DNA of 64,000 nt from contig NC_010407.1 of NCBI RefSeq assembly GCF_000069225.1, forward strand, positions 2,666,001-2,730,000, given 5' to 3'. Source of the DNA: Clavibacter sepedonicus (GTDB lineage: Bacteria > Actinomycetota > Actinomycetes > Actinomycetales > Microbacteriaceae). Below, in pieces: positions 32,651 to 40,374 of this stretch. Position 1 is the first letter of the stretch. Every line of letters begins with the position of its first letter. The notes beneath the pieces are model-generated. The model saw only the letters and a list, made by a program, of their open reading frames with translations. It ran no database searches and had not been told where the DNA came from. The translations under genes were made by a program, and so were the position numbers.

Positions 32651-34075
32651 TCAGCCGACGATCGGCCGCTCCTCGGAGCGCTGGAAGAGCTGCCGGCGGG
32701 TGCTCGCGGCGAGGGCCGCCGCGAGCGTCACGGTGCCGACGCGCCCCAGGAACATGGTGGCCGCGAGCACGTACTTCGCGGGATCCGACGCCTCGGCCGT
32801 GAAGCCCGTGCTGAGCCCCGAGGTGGCGAACGCGCTGATGGCGTCGAAGAGCACGTAGTCGAGGCGCTCGCCGGAGATCTGCAGCAGCACGATGCTGCTG
32901 AGCGCCACAGTCGTCGCGCCCCAGAGCACGATGCTCACCGCGAGGCGGAGCACATCGCTCGGGATGCGGCGCTCGAACACCTCCATCGACTCGCTGCCGC
33001 GGGCCTCGGCGAAGGCCGCGAGGAACAGGATCGCCAGGGTCGTGACCTTGATGCCGCCTGCGGTCGACGCAGATCCGCCGCCGATGAACATGAGCATGTC
33101 CGTGACCAGCAGGCTCGCGTTGCCGAAGTCGGCCATGTCCAGCGTCGAGAAGCCGCCCGAGCGCGTCATCACGGAGAGGAACAGGGCCTGGAAGCCGTGC
33201 TGCACCGGGTCCATGAGCGCGAACGTCTTCGTGTTGTCCCACTCGAGCACGACGTAGGCGAGCGTGCCCAGCACGATGAGGATGAGCGACGTCCAGAGCG
33301 TGAGCTTCACGTGCACCGAGAAGCGCCGCGGCTTGCGCCAGCCGCGGTACACGGCGTAGATGACGGGGAAGCCGATGCTGCCGAGGAAGACGCCGATCAT
33401 GAGCAGGCTGAGGAACCAGTAGTCCTGGTGGTAGAGCTCGAACCCGGCCTCGCTGAAGACGAAGCCCGTGTTCGTGAACGCCATGAGCGAGTAGTAGAAG
33501 GAGTCGAGCGCGGCCTGGCCGACGGGGATGCCCTCCAGCAGGATCCGCGGGAACAGCAGCGCCGCGATGGACAGCTCGATGACGAGGGCGCTGATCGCGA
33601 CCGTGAGCAGCAGCGTGCCGATCTCGCCGAGCTTCACGGCCTGGCCCTCGGCGACGGGGCCGTGGTGGATCCGCAGCGGGTTGCTGTCGCTCGCCGCCAT
33701 GAGCCGCGCCTTGAGCCCGAGGCGGCGCGACACGATGAGGCCCATGATCGACGCGAGGGTGAGCACGCCGATGCCGCCGATCTGCACGCCGAGCGCGATG
33801 AAGGCGTGGCCGAGCGGGGTCCAGTACGTGGCCATGTCGACCGTCGCGAGGCCCGTGACGCAGATGGCGGATACCGCCGTGAAGAGCGCGTCGGCGAAGG
33901 GCGCGGTGTCGCCGGTGGAGGTCATGCCGGGGAGCATGAGGATCGTCGTCAGCGTGAGGACGAGCGCGGCGAATATGAGGATCGCGAAGCGGGCCGGCGT
34001 GGAGTGCGCGAAGTAGTCGAGGAAGTCGCGGATGCGCCCGAGGAGGGGACGTCCGTGATCCGGCCTGACGCGCAT
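32651..34075 (-). CDS. Potassium uptake protein TrkH/KtrB (channel subunit)
   Basis: A 474-aa membrane protein with four pore repeats. Selectivity-filter regions seen: AVSAICVTGLATVDMATYW, AFTNTGFVFSEAGF, MTRSGGFSTLDMADFG and AISAFATSGLSTGF. The gating loop GSASTAGGIKVTTLAILF is after helix 3 as in KtrB. ATG 34075 has AGGGGA upstream. It forms an operon with the RCK subunit and mediates K+ uptake. Confidence 0.93.
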   Translation of the reverse strand: MRVRPDHGRPLLGRIRDFLDYFAHSTPARFAILIFAALVLTLTTILMLPGMTSTGDTAPFADALFTAVSAICVTGLATVDMATYWTPLGHAFIALGVQIGGIGVLTLASIMGLIVSRRLGLKARLMAASDSNPLRIHHGPVAEGQAVKLGEIGTLLLTVAISALVIELSIAALLFPRILLEGIPVGQAALDSFYYSLMAFTNTGFVFSEAGFELYHQDYWFLSLLMIGVFLGSIGFPVIYAVYRGWRKPRRFSVHVKLTLWTSLILIVLGTLAYVVLEWDNTKTFALMDPVQHGFQALFLSVMTRSGGFSTLDMADFGNASLLVTDMLMFIGGGSASTAGGIKVTTLAILFLAAFAEARGSESMEVFERRIPSDVLRLAVSIVLWGATTVALSSIVLLQISGERLDYVLFDAISAFATSGLSTGFTAEASDPAKYVLAATMFLGRVGTVTLAAALAASTRRQLFQRSEERPIVG

Positions 34076-34142
34076 GGTCCCCTGTCCGCTCCGAGAGGCG
34101 CAGTGGCCCGGATCGCCATGGTACTGCGAGCGCGGGACGGAA

Positions 34143-34148
34143 TACCCT
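34143..34148 (+). promoter_or_regulatory. -10 box of leaderless ArsR-type gene
   Basis: TACCCT six bases before ATG 34155. Confidence 0.55.
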
Positions 34149-34154
34149 TCGGGC

Positions 34155-34700
34155 ATGGCTGACATCTTCGACGTCGTGGCGGATCCCACGAGGCGCGACC
34201 TCCTCCGCGTGCTGCTCGACCGACGCGCGGTGCCCGAGGCGCCCACCGGGGAGATCAGCGTCTCGGAGCTCGTGCAGACGCTCGGGATCAGCCAGCCGAC
34301 CGTGTCGAAGCACCTGCGCGTGCTGCGCGACAGCGACCTGGTCTCGGTTCGCGAGGAGGGGCAGCACCGCTACTACCGGCTGGAGTCCGCGCCGCTCGAG
34401 GCGCTGGACGCCTGGGTCGCGCCCTTCGTCGACGACGACCAGGACGAGGCCTCCGACGACGGGCACGCGGATCCCGACACGGGCCTGCTCGGCGGCGGCC
34501 TGTCCGCCGACCCCGACGGGGACGACGACGGCGATCCGGCCGGCTACCCGTTCGCCGCGTCCCTCGGCCGGATCTGGGCCGACACCCGCTACCAGGCGGC
34601 CGCCGCCGTGCACGACGCGACGCGCGTCGCGGGCAGCGCGGGCCAGGCGGGCCTCGGTCGGCTGCGCGGCAGGAAGCCGGGGAACTCGCGGGACGCGTGA
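34155..34700 (+). CDS. ArsR family winged-helix regulator with acidic C-terminal extension
   Basis: A 181-aa protein. The winged helix is at ~5-85 (IFDVVADPTRRDLLRVLL, VSELVQTLGISQPTVSKHL, EEGQHRYYRLESAPLEALD). The tail from ~90 is strongly acidic (VDDDDQDEASDD, DPDGDDDGDP) and ends in an Ala-rich basic helix. No metal-binding Cys pair is seen, so the inducer is unlikely to be a thiophilic metal. ArsR proteins with such tails are common in Microbacteriaceae; the target is unknown. It is divergent from the potassium channel gene. Confidence 0.85.
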   Translation: MADIFDVVADPTRRDLLRVLLDRRAVPEAPTGEISVSELVQTLGISQPTVSKHLRVLRDSDLVSVREEGQHRYYRLESAPLEALDAWVAPFVDDDQDEASDDGHADPDTGLLGGGLSADPDGDDDGDPAGYPFAASLGRIWADTRYQAAAAVHDATRVAGSAGQAGLGRLRGRKPGNSRDA

Positions 34701-34741
34701 TGCAGGATGTGACACGATGGACACGCGTCCACCCGGACCCC

Positions 34742-34747
34742 TAGAAT
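34742..34747 (+). promoter_or_regulatory. -10 box for the BldC-like gene
   Basis: TAGAAT about 75 bases upstream of the BldC-like ATG, giving a conventional leadered mRNA with GAGGAG as SD. Confidence 0.45.
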
Positions 34748-34822
34748 CGCGCACCAGCGCCCGCATCGCGGGGGCTACGAGGTCCGTGAGCCGGTCACGC
34801 AGAACGAGGAGTCGATCCGCCC

Positions 34823-35062
34823 ATGTCGCGTGACCTGTCCGACGTCCGATTCCTCACGGTGGCCGAGGTGGCCGAGATGATGCGCGTCTCCAAGATGACC
34901 GTCTACCGCCTCGTGCACTCGGGCGACCTGCCCGCCATCCGCTTCGGCCGCTCGTTCCGCGTGCCCGAGTCCGCCGTGCTCGCCGCGATCGACCCGTCGA
35001 ACGCGGTGCCCGGCCAGCCCGGGGAGGCCTCGCGTCACTCCGGCATGTCGGATGTCGGCTAG
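34823..35062 (+). CDS. BldC-like MerR/excisionase-type DNA-binding protein
   Basis: A 79-aa protein that is almost entirely one winged helix: RFLTVAEVAEMMRVSKMTVY, LVHSGDLPAIRFGRSFRVPE. This matches BldC, the small actinobacterial developmental regulator that binds DNA as head-to-tail oligomers. GAGGAG precedes ATG 34823. It lies just upstream of the bS22 gene, an arrangement I recall as common in actinobacteria. Confidence 0.88.
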   Translation: MSRDLSDVRFLTVAEVAEMMRVSKMTVYRLVHSGDLPAIRFGRSFRVPESAVLAAIDPSNAVPGQPGEASRHSGMSDVG

Positions 35063-35136
35063 ACTCCTCTGAGGCTATTTTCCGCGGGTCCTCCCAGTGC
35101 CCGCGTGTTCCGTCCGGCAACAGATGAGGTGCCCCT

Positions 35137-35235
35137 ATGGGTTCAGTGATCAAGAAGCGTCGCAAGCGCATGGCGAAGAAGAAGCACCGCAAGCTGCTTC
35201 GCAAGACGCGCCACCAGCGCCGCAACAAGAAGTAG
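35137..35235 (+). CDS. Ribosomal protein bS22-type (AURKAIP1/COX24 domain) miniprotein
   Basis: A 32-aa, extremely basic protein starting MGSVIKKRRKRMAKKKHRK and ending RRNKK. This matches the small protein bS22 found bound to the 30S subunit in mycobacteria. GAGGTG precedes ATG 35137. It is followed by a strong terminator and is too short for most gene callers. Confidence 0.9.
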   Translation: MGSVIKKRRKRMAKKKHRKLLRKTRHQRRNKK

Positions 35236-35270
35236 AGCGCACGCGTCCACGAGGGCGCCGCACGCGATCG

Positions 35271-35306
35271 AGAGGACGCCGGCCCGGTGACGGGGCGGCG
35301 TCCTCT
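35271..35306 (+). terminator. Intrinsic terminator after bS22
   Basis: 11-bp perfect stem AGAGGACGCCG / CGGCGTCCTCT (35271-35281, 35296-35306) followed by TCG. It sits between bS22 and the convergent HAD gene. Confidence 0.75.
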
Positions 35307-35353
35307 TCGTGCGTCGAGGGTGCGGCGTTCGGGGTGCGGGGGCGTGCGGCCGA

Positions 35354-36106
35354 TCAGTTCCGGGCGGGCCCGTCCGCCTGCGCGGCCTCGCGGCGCACGC
35401 GCCTGCGGGCGTCGCGGATGCTCTGGCGCCACAGCCGCATCGACGGCCAGCCGGATCCCCGCGCGTGGGCCGCGAGCGCCCGGTCCGGGTTCACCACGAC
35501 CGGGCGCCCGACGAGCGAGAGCAGCGGGATGTCGTGGCGCGAGTCGGAGTACGCCCAGCACTCGGCGGCGTCCGCGCCTGTCCGCGCGAGGAGGCCCCGC
35601 GCGGCGGCGGCCTTGTGCGCGCCGTGCAGGAACTCGCCCTCGAGGCGGCCCGTGTACGCGCCGTCGCGCACCTGGAGCACGGTGCCGAGCGCTCCCGTGA
35701 GGCCGAGGCGCCGGGCGATGACGTCGGCCAGGAACGACGGCGACGCCGTGACCAGCCAGACCTGGTGGCCCTTCGCGAGGTGCTCCCGCGCCAGGCCGAG
35801 CGTCTCCGGCCAGACCATCGGCGCGGTGTGCTGCTCGTAGATGTCGTCCGCGAGCACCGCCATGTCGGCCACAGTGACGCCGGTCACGACCTCGAGGCCG
35901 CGGGCGCGCGCCGACGCGAGGTGCCGGTCGTTCTCGCCGCGCGCCTTGAAGCGCGCGTGCTTCCATCCGGACCCGACGATGTCGCGCACCGTGAGGAGGC
36001 CGGCCGAGCGGAGCCCGCGCACGAGATGGAACGCGCTCGCGCCGTGGATGAGGGTGTTGTCCACGTCGAAGAACGCGAGGATCGGGGTGCCCGCCTGCTC
36101 GACCAT
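35354..36106 (-). CDS. HAD-IB family hydrolase (SerB-like)
   Basis: A 250-aa phosphatase. HAD motif I FFDVDNTLIHG at ~12-22 with the nucleophilic Asp, motif II VWLVTASPSF, motif III/IV with AECWAYSDSRHDIPLLSLVG. HAD-IB members include phosphoserine-phosphatase-like and lipid-associated enzymes; the substrate is unknown. I chose ATG 36106 because TACGCT (36121-36116) lies just upstream. An in-frame ATG at 36169 would add 21 residues and crowd the divergent promoter. Confidence 0.88.
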   Translation of the reverse strand: MVEQAGTPILAFFDVDNTLIHGASAFHLVRGLRSAGLLTVRDIVGSGWKHARFKARGENDRHLASARARGLEVVTGVTVADMAVLADDIYEQHTAPMVWPETLGLAREHLAKGHQVWLVTASPSFLADVIARRLGLTGALGTVLQVRDGAYTGRLEGEFLHGAHKAAAARGLLARTGADAAECWAYSDSRHDIPLLSLVGRPVVVNPDRALAAHARGSGWPSMRLWRQSIRDARRRVRREAAQADGPARN

Positions 36107-36182
36107 GATCGGGTCAGCGTAGGCGACGCTCCTGGGTCGGGTGGCGGGCAGGGCCGCGGGCGGGGCCATCCGCGGCCTCGCC

Positions 36183-36188
36183 TACGCT
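36183..36188 (+). promoter_or_regulatory. -10 box of leaderless glutaredoxin-like gene
   Basis: TACGCT six bases before ATG 36195. Confidence 0.55.
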
Positions 36189-36194
36189 GGGCGG

Positions 36195-36458
36195 ATGAGC
36201 GCAACGGTCCTCACCCTCGTCGGCAAGCCCGGCTGCCACCTCTGCGACGATGCGCGCGGGGTGGTGACGCAGGTGCTCGAGGGCCTCGACGCGACGCGCG
36301 CCGCCGAGGTGACGCTGGAGGAGCGCAGCATCCTCGACGACCCGGCGCTCGCGGACCGGTTCGCCGAGGAGATCCCCGTGCTGCTGATCGACGGTCGCGT
36401 GCACAACTACTGGCGCATCGACGCCGAACGGCTCCGGCAGGCGCTCGTCGAGCGCTGA
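36195..36458 (+). CDS. Glutaredoxin-like (DUF836) family protein
   Basis: An 87-aa thioredoxin-fold protein. The redox site is VGKPGCHLCDDARG (CxxC, Cys14 and Cys17), and the cis-Pro region is EIPVLLIDGRVH. This is the small glutaredoxin/DUF836 type. It may act in thiol-disulfide exchange in the cytosol. Confidence 0.88.
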   Translation: MSATVLTLVGKPGCHLCDDARGVVTQVLEGLDATRAAEVTLEERSILDDPALADRFAEEIPVLLIDGRVHNYWRIDAERLRQALVER

Positions 36459-36480
36459 CCGTGGCCCGGTCGACTGCGGA

Positions 36481-36486
36481 TAGGGT
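36481..36486 (+). promoter_or_regulatory. -10 box of leaderless Dabb gene
   Basis: TAGGGT six bases before ATG 36493. Confidence 0.55.
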
Positions 36487-36492
36487 CGGTGC

Positions 36493-36795
36493 ATGACCCT
36501 CCGCCACGTCGTCTCCTGGAAGCTCGCCGACCGTGATCCCGCCGCCATCGACCGCGACGCCGCGCGCATCGCGGAGGTGCTCGGGACGCTGCCCGGCCTC
36601 GTGCCCGGCATCCGCTCGTTCCAGGTGGGGCGCGACGTGGTCGGCTCCGCGCGCAGCCACGACGTGGTGCTGATCGCCGACTTCGACGACCGGGCCGCCC
36701 TCGACGCGTACGACGTGCACCCCGAGCACCAGCGCGTCGCCGCCGTCGTGCGCGGCCTCGTGGGCTCCGCGGCCTCGGTCGACTTCGAGGTGTGA
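36493..36795 (+). CDS. Dabb family stress-responsive alpha/beta-barrel protein
   Basis: A 100-aa ferredoxin-like barrel monomer. LRHVVSWKL at the start, LPGLVPGIRSFQVGRDV in the middle, then DVVLIADFDDRAALDAYDVH and HQRVAAVVRGLV match the Dabb (stress-responsive A/B barrel) pattern. It forms dimers in the family. The substrate, if any, is unknown. Confidence 0.9.
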   Translation: MTLRHVVSWKLADRDPAAIDRDAARIAEVLGTLPGLVPGIRSFQVGRDVVGSARSHDVVLIADFDDRAALDAYDVHPEHQRVAAVVRGLVGSAASVDFEV

Positions 36796-36838
36796 CTCCG
36801 GCCGCCGGCCCGCCCGCGACGTACGGGAGGATGGCCGG

Positions 36839-37480
36839 ATGGGGGATGCCGTCGAGGTCGAGCGGGTGTCGGTGGTCGTCGACGGGATCCCGCTCCTGCA
36901 TCCGACCGACCTGACGGCGGCGCCCGGCGAGGCCCTCGCGGTCACCGGGCCGAACGGCGCCGGGAAGACCACCCTGCTGCGGGTCGTCGCGGGGCTCACG
37001 CGGCCGAGCACGGGGACCGCGCGCGTGCAGGGCCGTCCGGTCGACGAACGCGACGCGGCCCTCCGGCGCGCGGTGTCGGGATCCATCGGGCACCCGCCCG
37101 TGGCGCGCGACCTGACGCTCGCCGAGCACCTCGCCGTCATCGCCGCGACGTGGGGGATGGACGCGTCGGCCGCCCGGGACCGCGCCGCGGTGCACCTCGA
37201 GCGGTGGCGGCTGGCGCCCCTCGCCCGCCGGTTCCCGCACGAGCTGTCGTCCGGGCAGTCGCAGCTCGCGGCGCTGGCGATGGCGACGGTGCGGCCCTAC
37301 GACGTCCTGCTGCTCGACGAGCCGGAGCAGCGGCTCGATCCCGACCGGCTGCAGCTGGCGATCGGGATCCTCCGCGCCGAGCTCGAGGACGGCCGCGCGC
37401 TCGTGCTCGCCACCCACAGCCCGACGCTGCGCGAGGCGGTGGCGCACCGGTCGATCGCGCTCGTCGGCGACGCCGCGTGA
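36839..37480 (+). CDS. ABC transporter ATP-binding protein
   Basis: A 213-aa ATPase. Walker A GPNGAGKTT at ~39-47, signature LSSGQSQLAAL at ~141-151, Walker B VLLLDEPEQRLDP at ~158-170, and LATHSPTL switch-His. It is a stand-alone half that overlaps the following permease gene by four bases (GTGA), so they form an exporter. GAGGAT lies six bases before ATG 36839, a variant of the leaderless pattern. Confidence 0.9.
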   Translation: MGDAVEVERVSVVVDGIPLLHPTDLTAAPGEALAVTGPNGAGKTTLLRVVAGLTRPSTGTARVQGRPVDERDAALRRAVSGSIGHPPVARDLTLAEHLAVIAATWGMDASAARDRAAVHLERWRLAPLARRFPHELSSGQSQLAALAMATVRPYDVLLLDEPEQRLDPDRLQLAIGILRAELEDGRALVLATHSPTLREAVAHRSIALVGDAA

Positions 37481-39003
37481 GCACCCGGCGCGTCCTCCGC
37501 ACGGTCCGGGCCCTGCGCCGCGAGCGTGGCGGCGCGACCCCGATGGACCTCGCCTACGTCCTGTACGCGGGGGCGCTCACGGTGCTCATCGTGGGGGTGC
37601 CGGTGCTGCGCGCCATCGTGCTGGAGCTCGCGGAGCCGGATGCGGCGGCCGCCCTCCGCGACCTCGGGCCGCAGGCTTCCGCCGCGGTCGTCGGCCTCGC
37701 GGCCACCACGCTCGTGATGGCCGGCGGCGCGCGGGGCCCGGCGCTGCTGTCCCCGTTCCTCACCGCGGCGCTCGCCGGCAGCGGGCTGGCGCGCCGGAGC
37801 GTGCTCGCGCGCCCGTTCGCCCGCGCCGCGCTCGGATCCTCCGCGCTCGCCGGGCTCGTCGCGCTGCTGCCCGCGCTCGCGCTGCTGGTCGCGGGCGACG
37901 CGGACCCCTGGCCGGTCGCCGTCTGGACGGCCGGCGGCGCGCCGGTCGGCGTGATCCTCGCGGGCTGCTGGCTCGCGGGCCAGCGACTCGGCCCGGGCGG
38001 CCGTGCCGTCGGGGGAGCCGTCCTGCTCGGATCCACGGTCGTCGCGGTCCTGGTGCCGGCGGCGATCACGCCGTGGTCGGCCGTGCGGGTGCTGTTCCCG
38101 GCCCGTGGCGCGTGGCCGCCGGCGCCCGACGCCGCCCTCGCGCTCGGGGTGCTGGGCGGCCTCACGCTCGCCGTCGTCGCGCTGGCGCCGGTGCTCCTCG
38201 GCGGGCTGCGCGGGCCCGAGCTGCTCGCGCAGGCGCAGCGCTGGCAGGCGGCGACGACCCTCGCGACGACCGGCGACCTCGCGATGGCGGTGGGTGGGTT
38301 CCGGCCGCTCCCGCGGATCGGGCGCGGCTGGGGAGCCGTGCGCGGCGGGTCGCCCGCGGCCCTCGTCGCGTGGCGCGACCTCGTCGGGGCGGCGCGCACG
38401 CCGGTCCGCGCGGCGTCCGCGTGCCTCGGGGTCGCGGCGTCCGGCGCCCTGCTGGCGGTGTCGCTCGACGGCGCGGGGGCCGGGCTCGTGATCCCCGCCC
38501 TCGGTGCCGTGCTCGTCGGCTTCCTGGCGCTCGGGGTCGGCGCGGACGGCTTCCGGCACGTCGTCGACGTCGCCTCCGCCCCGCCCCTGTACGGGATCCC
38601 GACGGGTCGCCTGCTGCTCCTGCACGCGACGCTCCCCGCGGCGGCCGGCGTCGCGTGCGCGCTCGTGGGCGCCGGGATCGCCGTGGCGGGCGGTGCGGGT
38701 GCCGCCGCGCTCGTCGTCGCGCCGGCGGTGACGCTGCTGCTCGTCGTGGTGCGCGCGCTCGACGCCGCGAAGGGACCGCTGCCCCTGGAGGTGATGGCGC
38801 CCGTGATCACGCCGGCCGGCGACGCGTCCGCGCTCGTGATCGCCGCGTGGCAGGCCGACGCGCTCCTGCTGGCGGGCGGATCCGTCCTCGCGGTCGTCTC
38901 CGCGGCCGCGACGGTCGGCCCGGTGGCCGCGGCGCTCGTGCTGCCGCTGGGCGCGGGCGTGGCATCCCGGGTGCGGCACCGGATCCAGGCGGTGCGGGAC
39001 TAG
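37477..39003 (+). CDS. ABC exporter membrane subunit, partner of 36839-37480
   Basis: A 508-aa polytopic protein with about ten to twelve Ala/Val/Leu-rich helices and few charged residues. It starts at GTG 37477 inside the stop of the ATPase gene. It resembles the large integral subunits that accompany single ABC ATPases in Microbacteriaceae (possibly DUF6297-like), but I see no specific motif. The cargo is unknown. Confidence 0.7.
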   Translation: MSTRRVLRTVRALRRERGGATPMDLAYVLYAGALTVLIVGVPVLRAIVLELAEPDAAAALRDLGPQASAAVVGLAATTLVMAGGARGPALLSPFLTAALAGSGLARRSVLARPFARAALGSSALAGLVALLPALALLVAGDADPWPVAVWTAGGAPVGVILAGCWLAGQRLGPGGRAVGGAVLLGSTVVAVLVPAAITPWSAVRVLFPARGAWPPAPDAALALGVLGGLTLAVVALAPVLLGGLRGPELLAQAQRWQAATTLATTGDLAMAVGGFRPLPRIGRGWGAVRGGSPAALVAWRDLVGAARTPVRAASACLGVAASGALLAVSLDGAGAGLVIPALGAVLVGFLALGVGADGFRHVVDVASAPPLYGIPTGRLLLLHATLPAAAGVACALVGAGIAVAGGAGAAALVVAPAVTLLLVVVRALDAAKGPLPLEVMAPVITPAGDASALVIAAWQADALLLAGGSVLAVVSAAATVGPVAAALVLPLGAGVASRVRHRIQAVRD

Positions 39004-39036
39004 CCGCGCTCAGCCGGTGCGAGCCGCGCTCAGCCG
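39002..39036. repeat. Short tandem duplication around convergent stops
   Basis: AGCCGCGCTCAGCCG occurs at 39002-39016 and again at 39022-39036, 20 bp apart. The copies overlap the stop of the exporter gene and the stop of the convergent small gene respectively. It probably arose by slippage. Confidence 0.6.
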
Positions 39037-39245
39037 CGCGGCATCGCCTGCTCGAGGATCCGCACGGCCTCGTCGGCCGGGACGGTCCACGAGATCGTCG
39101 CCGTGATGCGCGCGACGCCGTCCTCGCCGACGCCGGTGCCGGTGAAGTCGACCTGCACGTCGCGCACCTCGCGGCTGATGGCGTTCGCGGACTCGGCGGC
39201 GCCGAGGATCGCCTCGTCGTCGTAGGGGAGGTTGGTGAGGGCCAT
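39030..39245 (-). CDS. Hypothetical 71-aa protein
   Basis: MALTNLPYDDEAILGAAESA at the start, then a beta-rich middle (VQVDFTGTGVGEDGVARITA, TISWTVP) and a short C-terminal helix (DEAVRILEQAM). It looks like a small, soluble alpha/beta protein. No family recognised. Confidence 0.6.
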   Translation of the reverse strand: MALTNLPYDDEAILGAAESANAISREVRDVQVDFTGTGVGEDGVARITATISWTVPADEAVRILEQAMPRG

Positions 39246-39321
39246 GGTCGTCCTTCGGTCGCGGGTCGGGCGGGTCGGGCAGGGCGGGCGGCAGGTCGCC
39301 GGAGGCCCGTGGCGTGTGCCG

Positions 39322-39654
39322 TCAGTCGGCGCGCGGCTCCGGGTGCGGCGACGATCCGGGCGGCGGCTCCGGGATCAGGTGCAGCCCGGATCCGGTGTTC
39401 GCGCTCTCCATGAGCACCTCCACCCACGCGGGGTTGATCGCCGGGACGCGGCTGCCCGAGAACCGGAAGTGCAGCGGGAGCTCGGGCGCGACCCACACGG
39501 TGCTGCGTCCGTCGCCCTCGGATGCCGGGTACTTCCACGAGAACGCGAAGCTCTCCCGGCGGCGCAGCTTGTTGATCATCACGATCTGCAGGTGCGCGAG
39601 CGCTCGGTCGTCGATGGTGGTGCGGGTGGTGCTGTCGAAGATCAGCTGGCCCAT
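39322..39654 (-). CDS. DUF7882-like small protein
   Basis: A 110-aa protein. MGQLIFDSTTRTTIDDRALA at the start, then HLQIVMINKLRRRESFAFSW, VWVAPELPLHFRFSGSR and VPAINPAWVEVLMESAN. This pattern is shared by small Microbacteriaceae proteins (DUF7882; some are mis-annotated as 'ATP-dependent DNA ligase'). The C-terminus is Pro-rich. ATG 39654 sits inside a longer open frame that also covers the kinase-like gene upstream only because of that gene's frameshift. Confidence 0.75.
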   Translation of the reverse strand: MGQLIFDSTTRTTIDDRALAHLQIVMINKLRRRESFAFSWKYPASEGDGRSTVWVAPELPLHFRFSGSRVPAINPAWVEVLMESANTGSGLHLIPEPPPGSSPHPEPRAD

Positions 39655-39830
39655 GCCCTGCCCTCCTCCATGTCCCGTCCTCAGGTCTCGTCGGCGGCGC
39701 GGATCCTGCGGATCCCGCGGCGTCGACGGCTCGGCGGCCCGCGGGTGGGGGCATCGAGTGATGGGCCCGATATTACGGCAACAGAGGAAACAGTTCTCCG
39801 GCGGGCGGGGATCCCGTCGCCCGCGGATCC

Positions 39831-40374
39831 CTAGCGGGCGGCGGCGTCGAACGCGTCGAGCACCGCCCGCGCCACCTGCCGGGGGGGGGCGGTCGTCGGT
39901 CGGGATCGTCGTCTCGTCGAGGCCGGACTCCCGCAGCCGCGCGGCGAGCTGCGCGTGGCGGGCCAGGTGCCAGTCGCGCGCGGCACTGCGGTCGTCGTCG
40001 TAGCGGGAGCGCAGGCGCGCCTCGACGACCGTGGGCGACGCGGTCAGGAGCACGCTGCGCACGTCGATCCCGAGCGCGTCGCGGTACCTGTCGAGGTCGG
40101 CGCGCTCCGCCGCCACCCCGCTGATCACGAGCTGCCGCGGCCCCGCCTCCTGGAACAGCGCCCACGTGGCGGCCATGGCCCGCGCCTCGACGACGATGTT
40201 CTCCGGATCCCACGACGCGGGCGGCCAGGACCGGTGGAACCAGTCCACGTCCATCAGGCTGAACGGCCGCCCGGCCTCGGCGAGCAGCTCGCCGAGGTGG
40301 TCGAGCACGGCGCTCTTGCCGACGCCGTAGGTGCCGTTGACGAGGAGGAGGGCGGGCGGGCTGGCATCAGCCAT
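39831..40374 (-). pseudogene. P-loop nucleotide kinase-like gene with frameshift in a 9-G run
   Basis: It encodes ~180 aa: Walker A LLVNGTYGVGKSAVL at ~10-24, LMDVDWFHRSW, QLVISGVAAERADL and ARLRSRYDDDRSAARDWHLA, as in small AAA/kinase-like proteins. Just after TTIPTDDRPP the frame hits nine Gs on the + strand (39881-39889) and continues as low-complexity text for over 80 codons. Removing one G gives RPPRQVARAVLDAFDAAAR and a stop at 39831, a natural ending. So the gene has a +1 slip in a homopolymer: mutation, phase-variable tract, or sequencing error. ATG 40374 overlaps the LCP gene by 8 bp. Confidence 0.75.

Noticed and set aside
39322..40374. Apparent single 350-aa protein joining the kinase-like and DUF7882-like sequences
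   Set aside because: The join is low-complexity text created by the 9-G tract. Each half has its own natural start or end.
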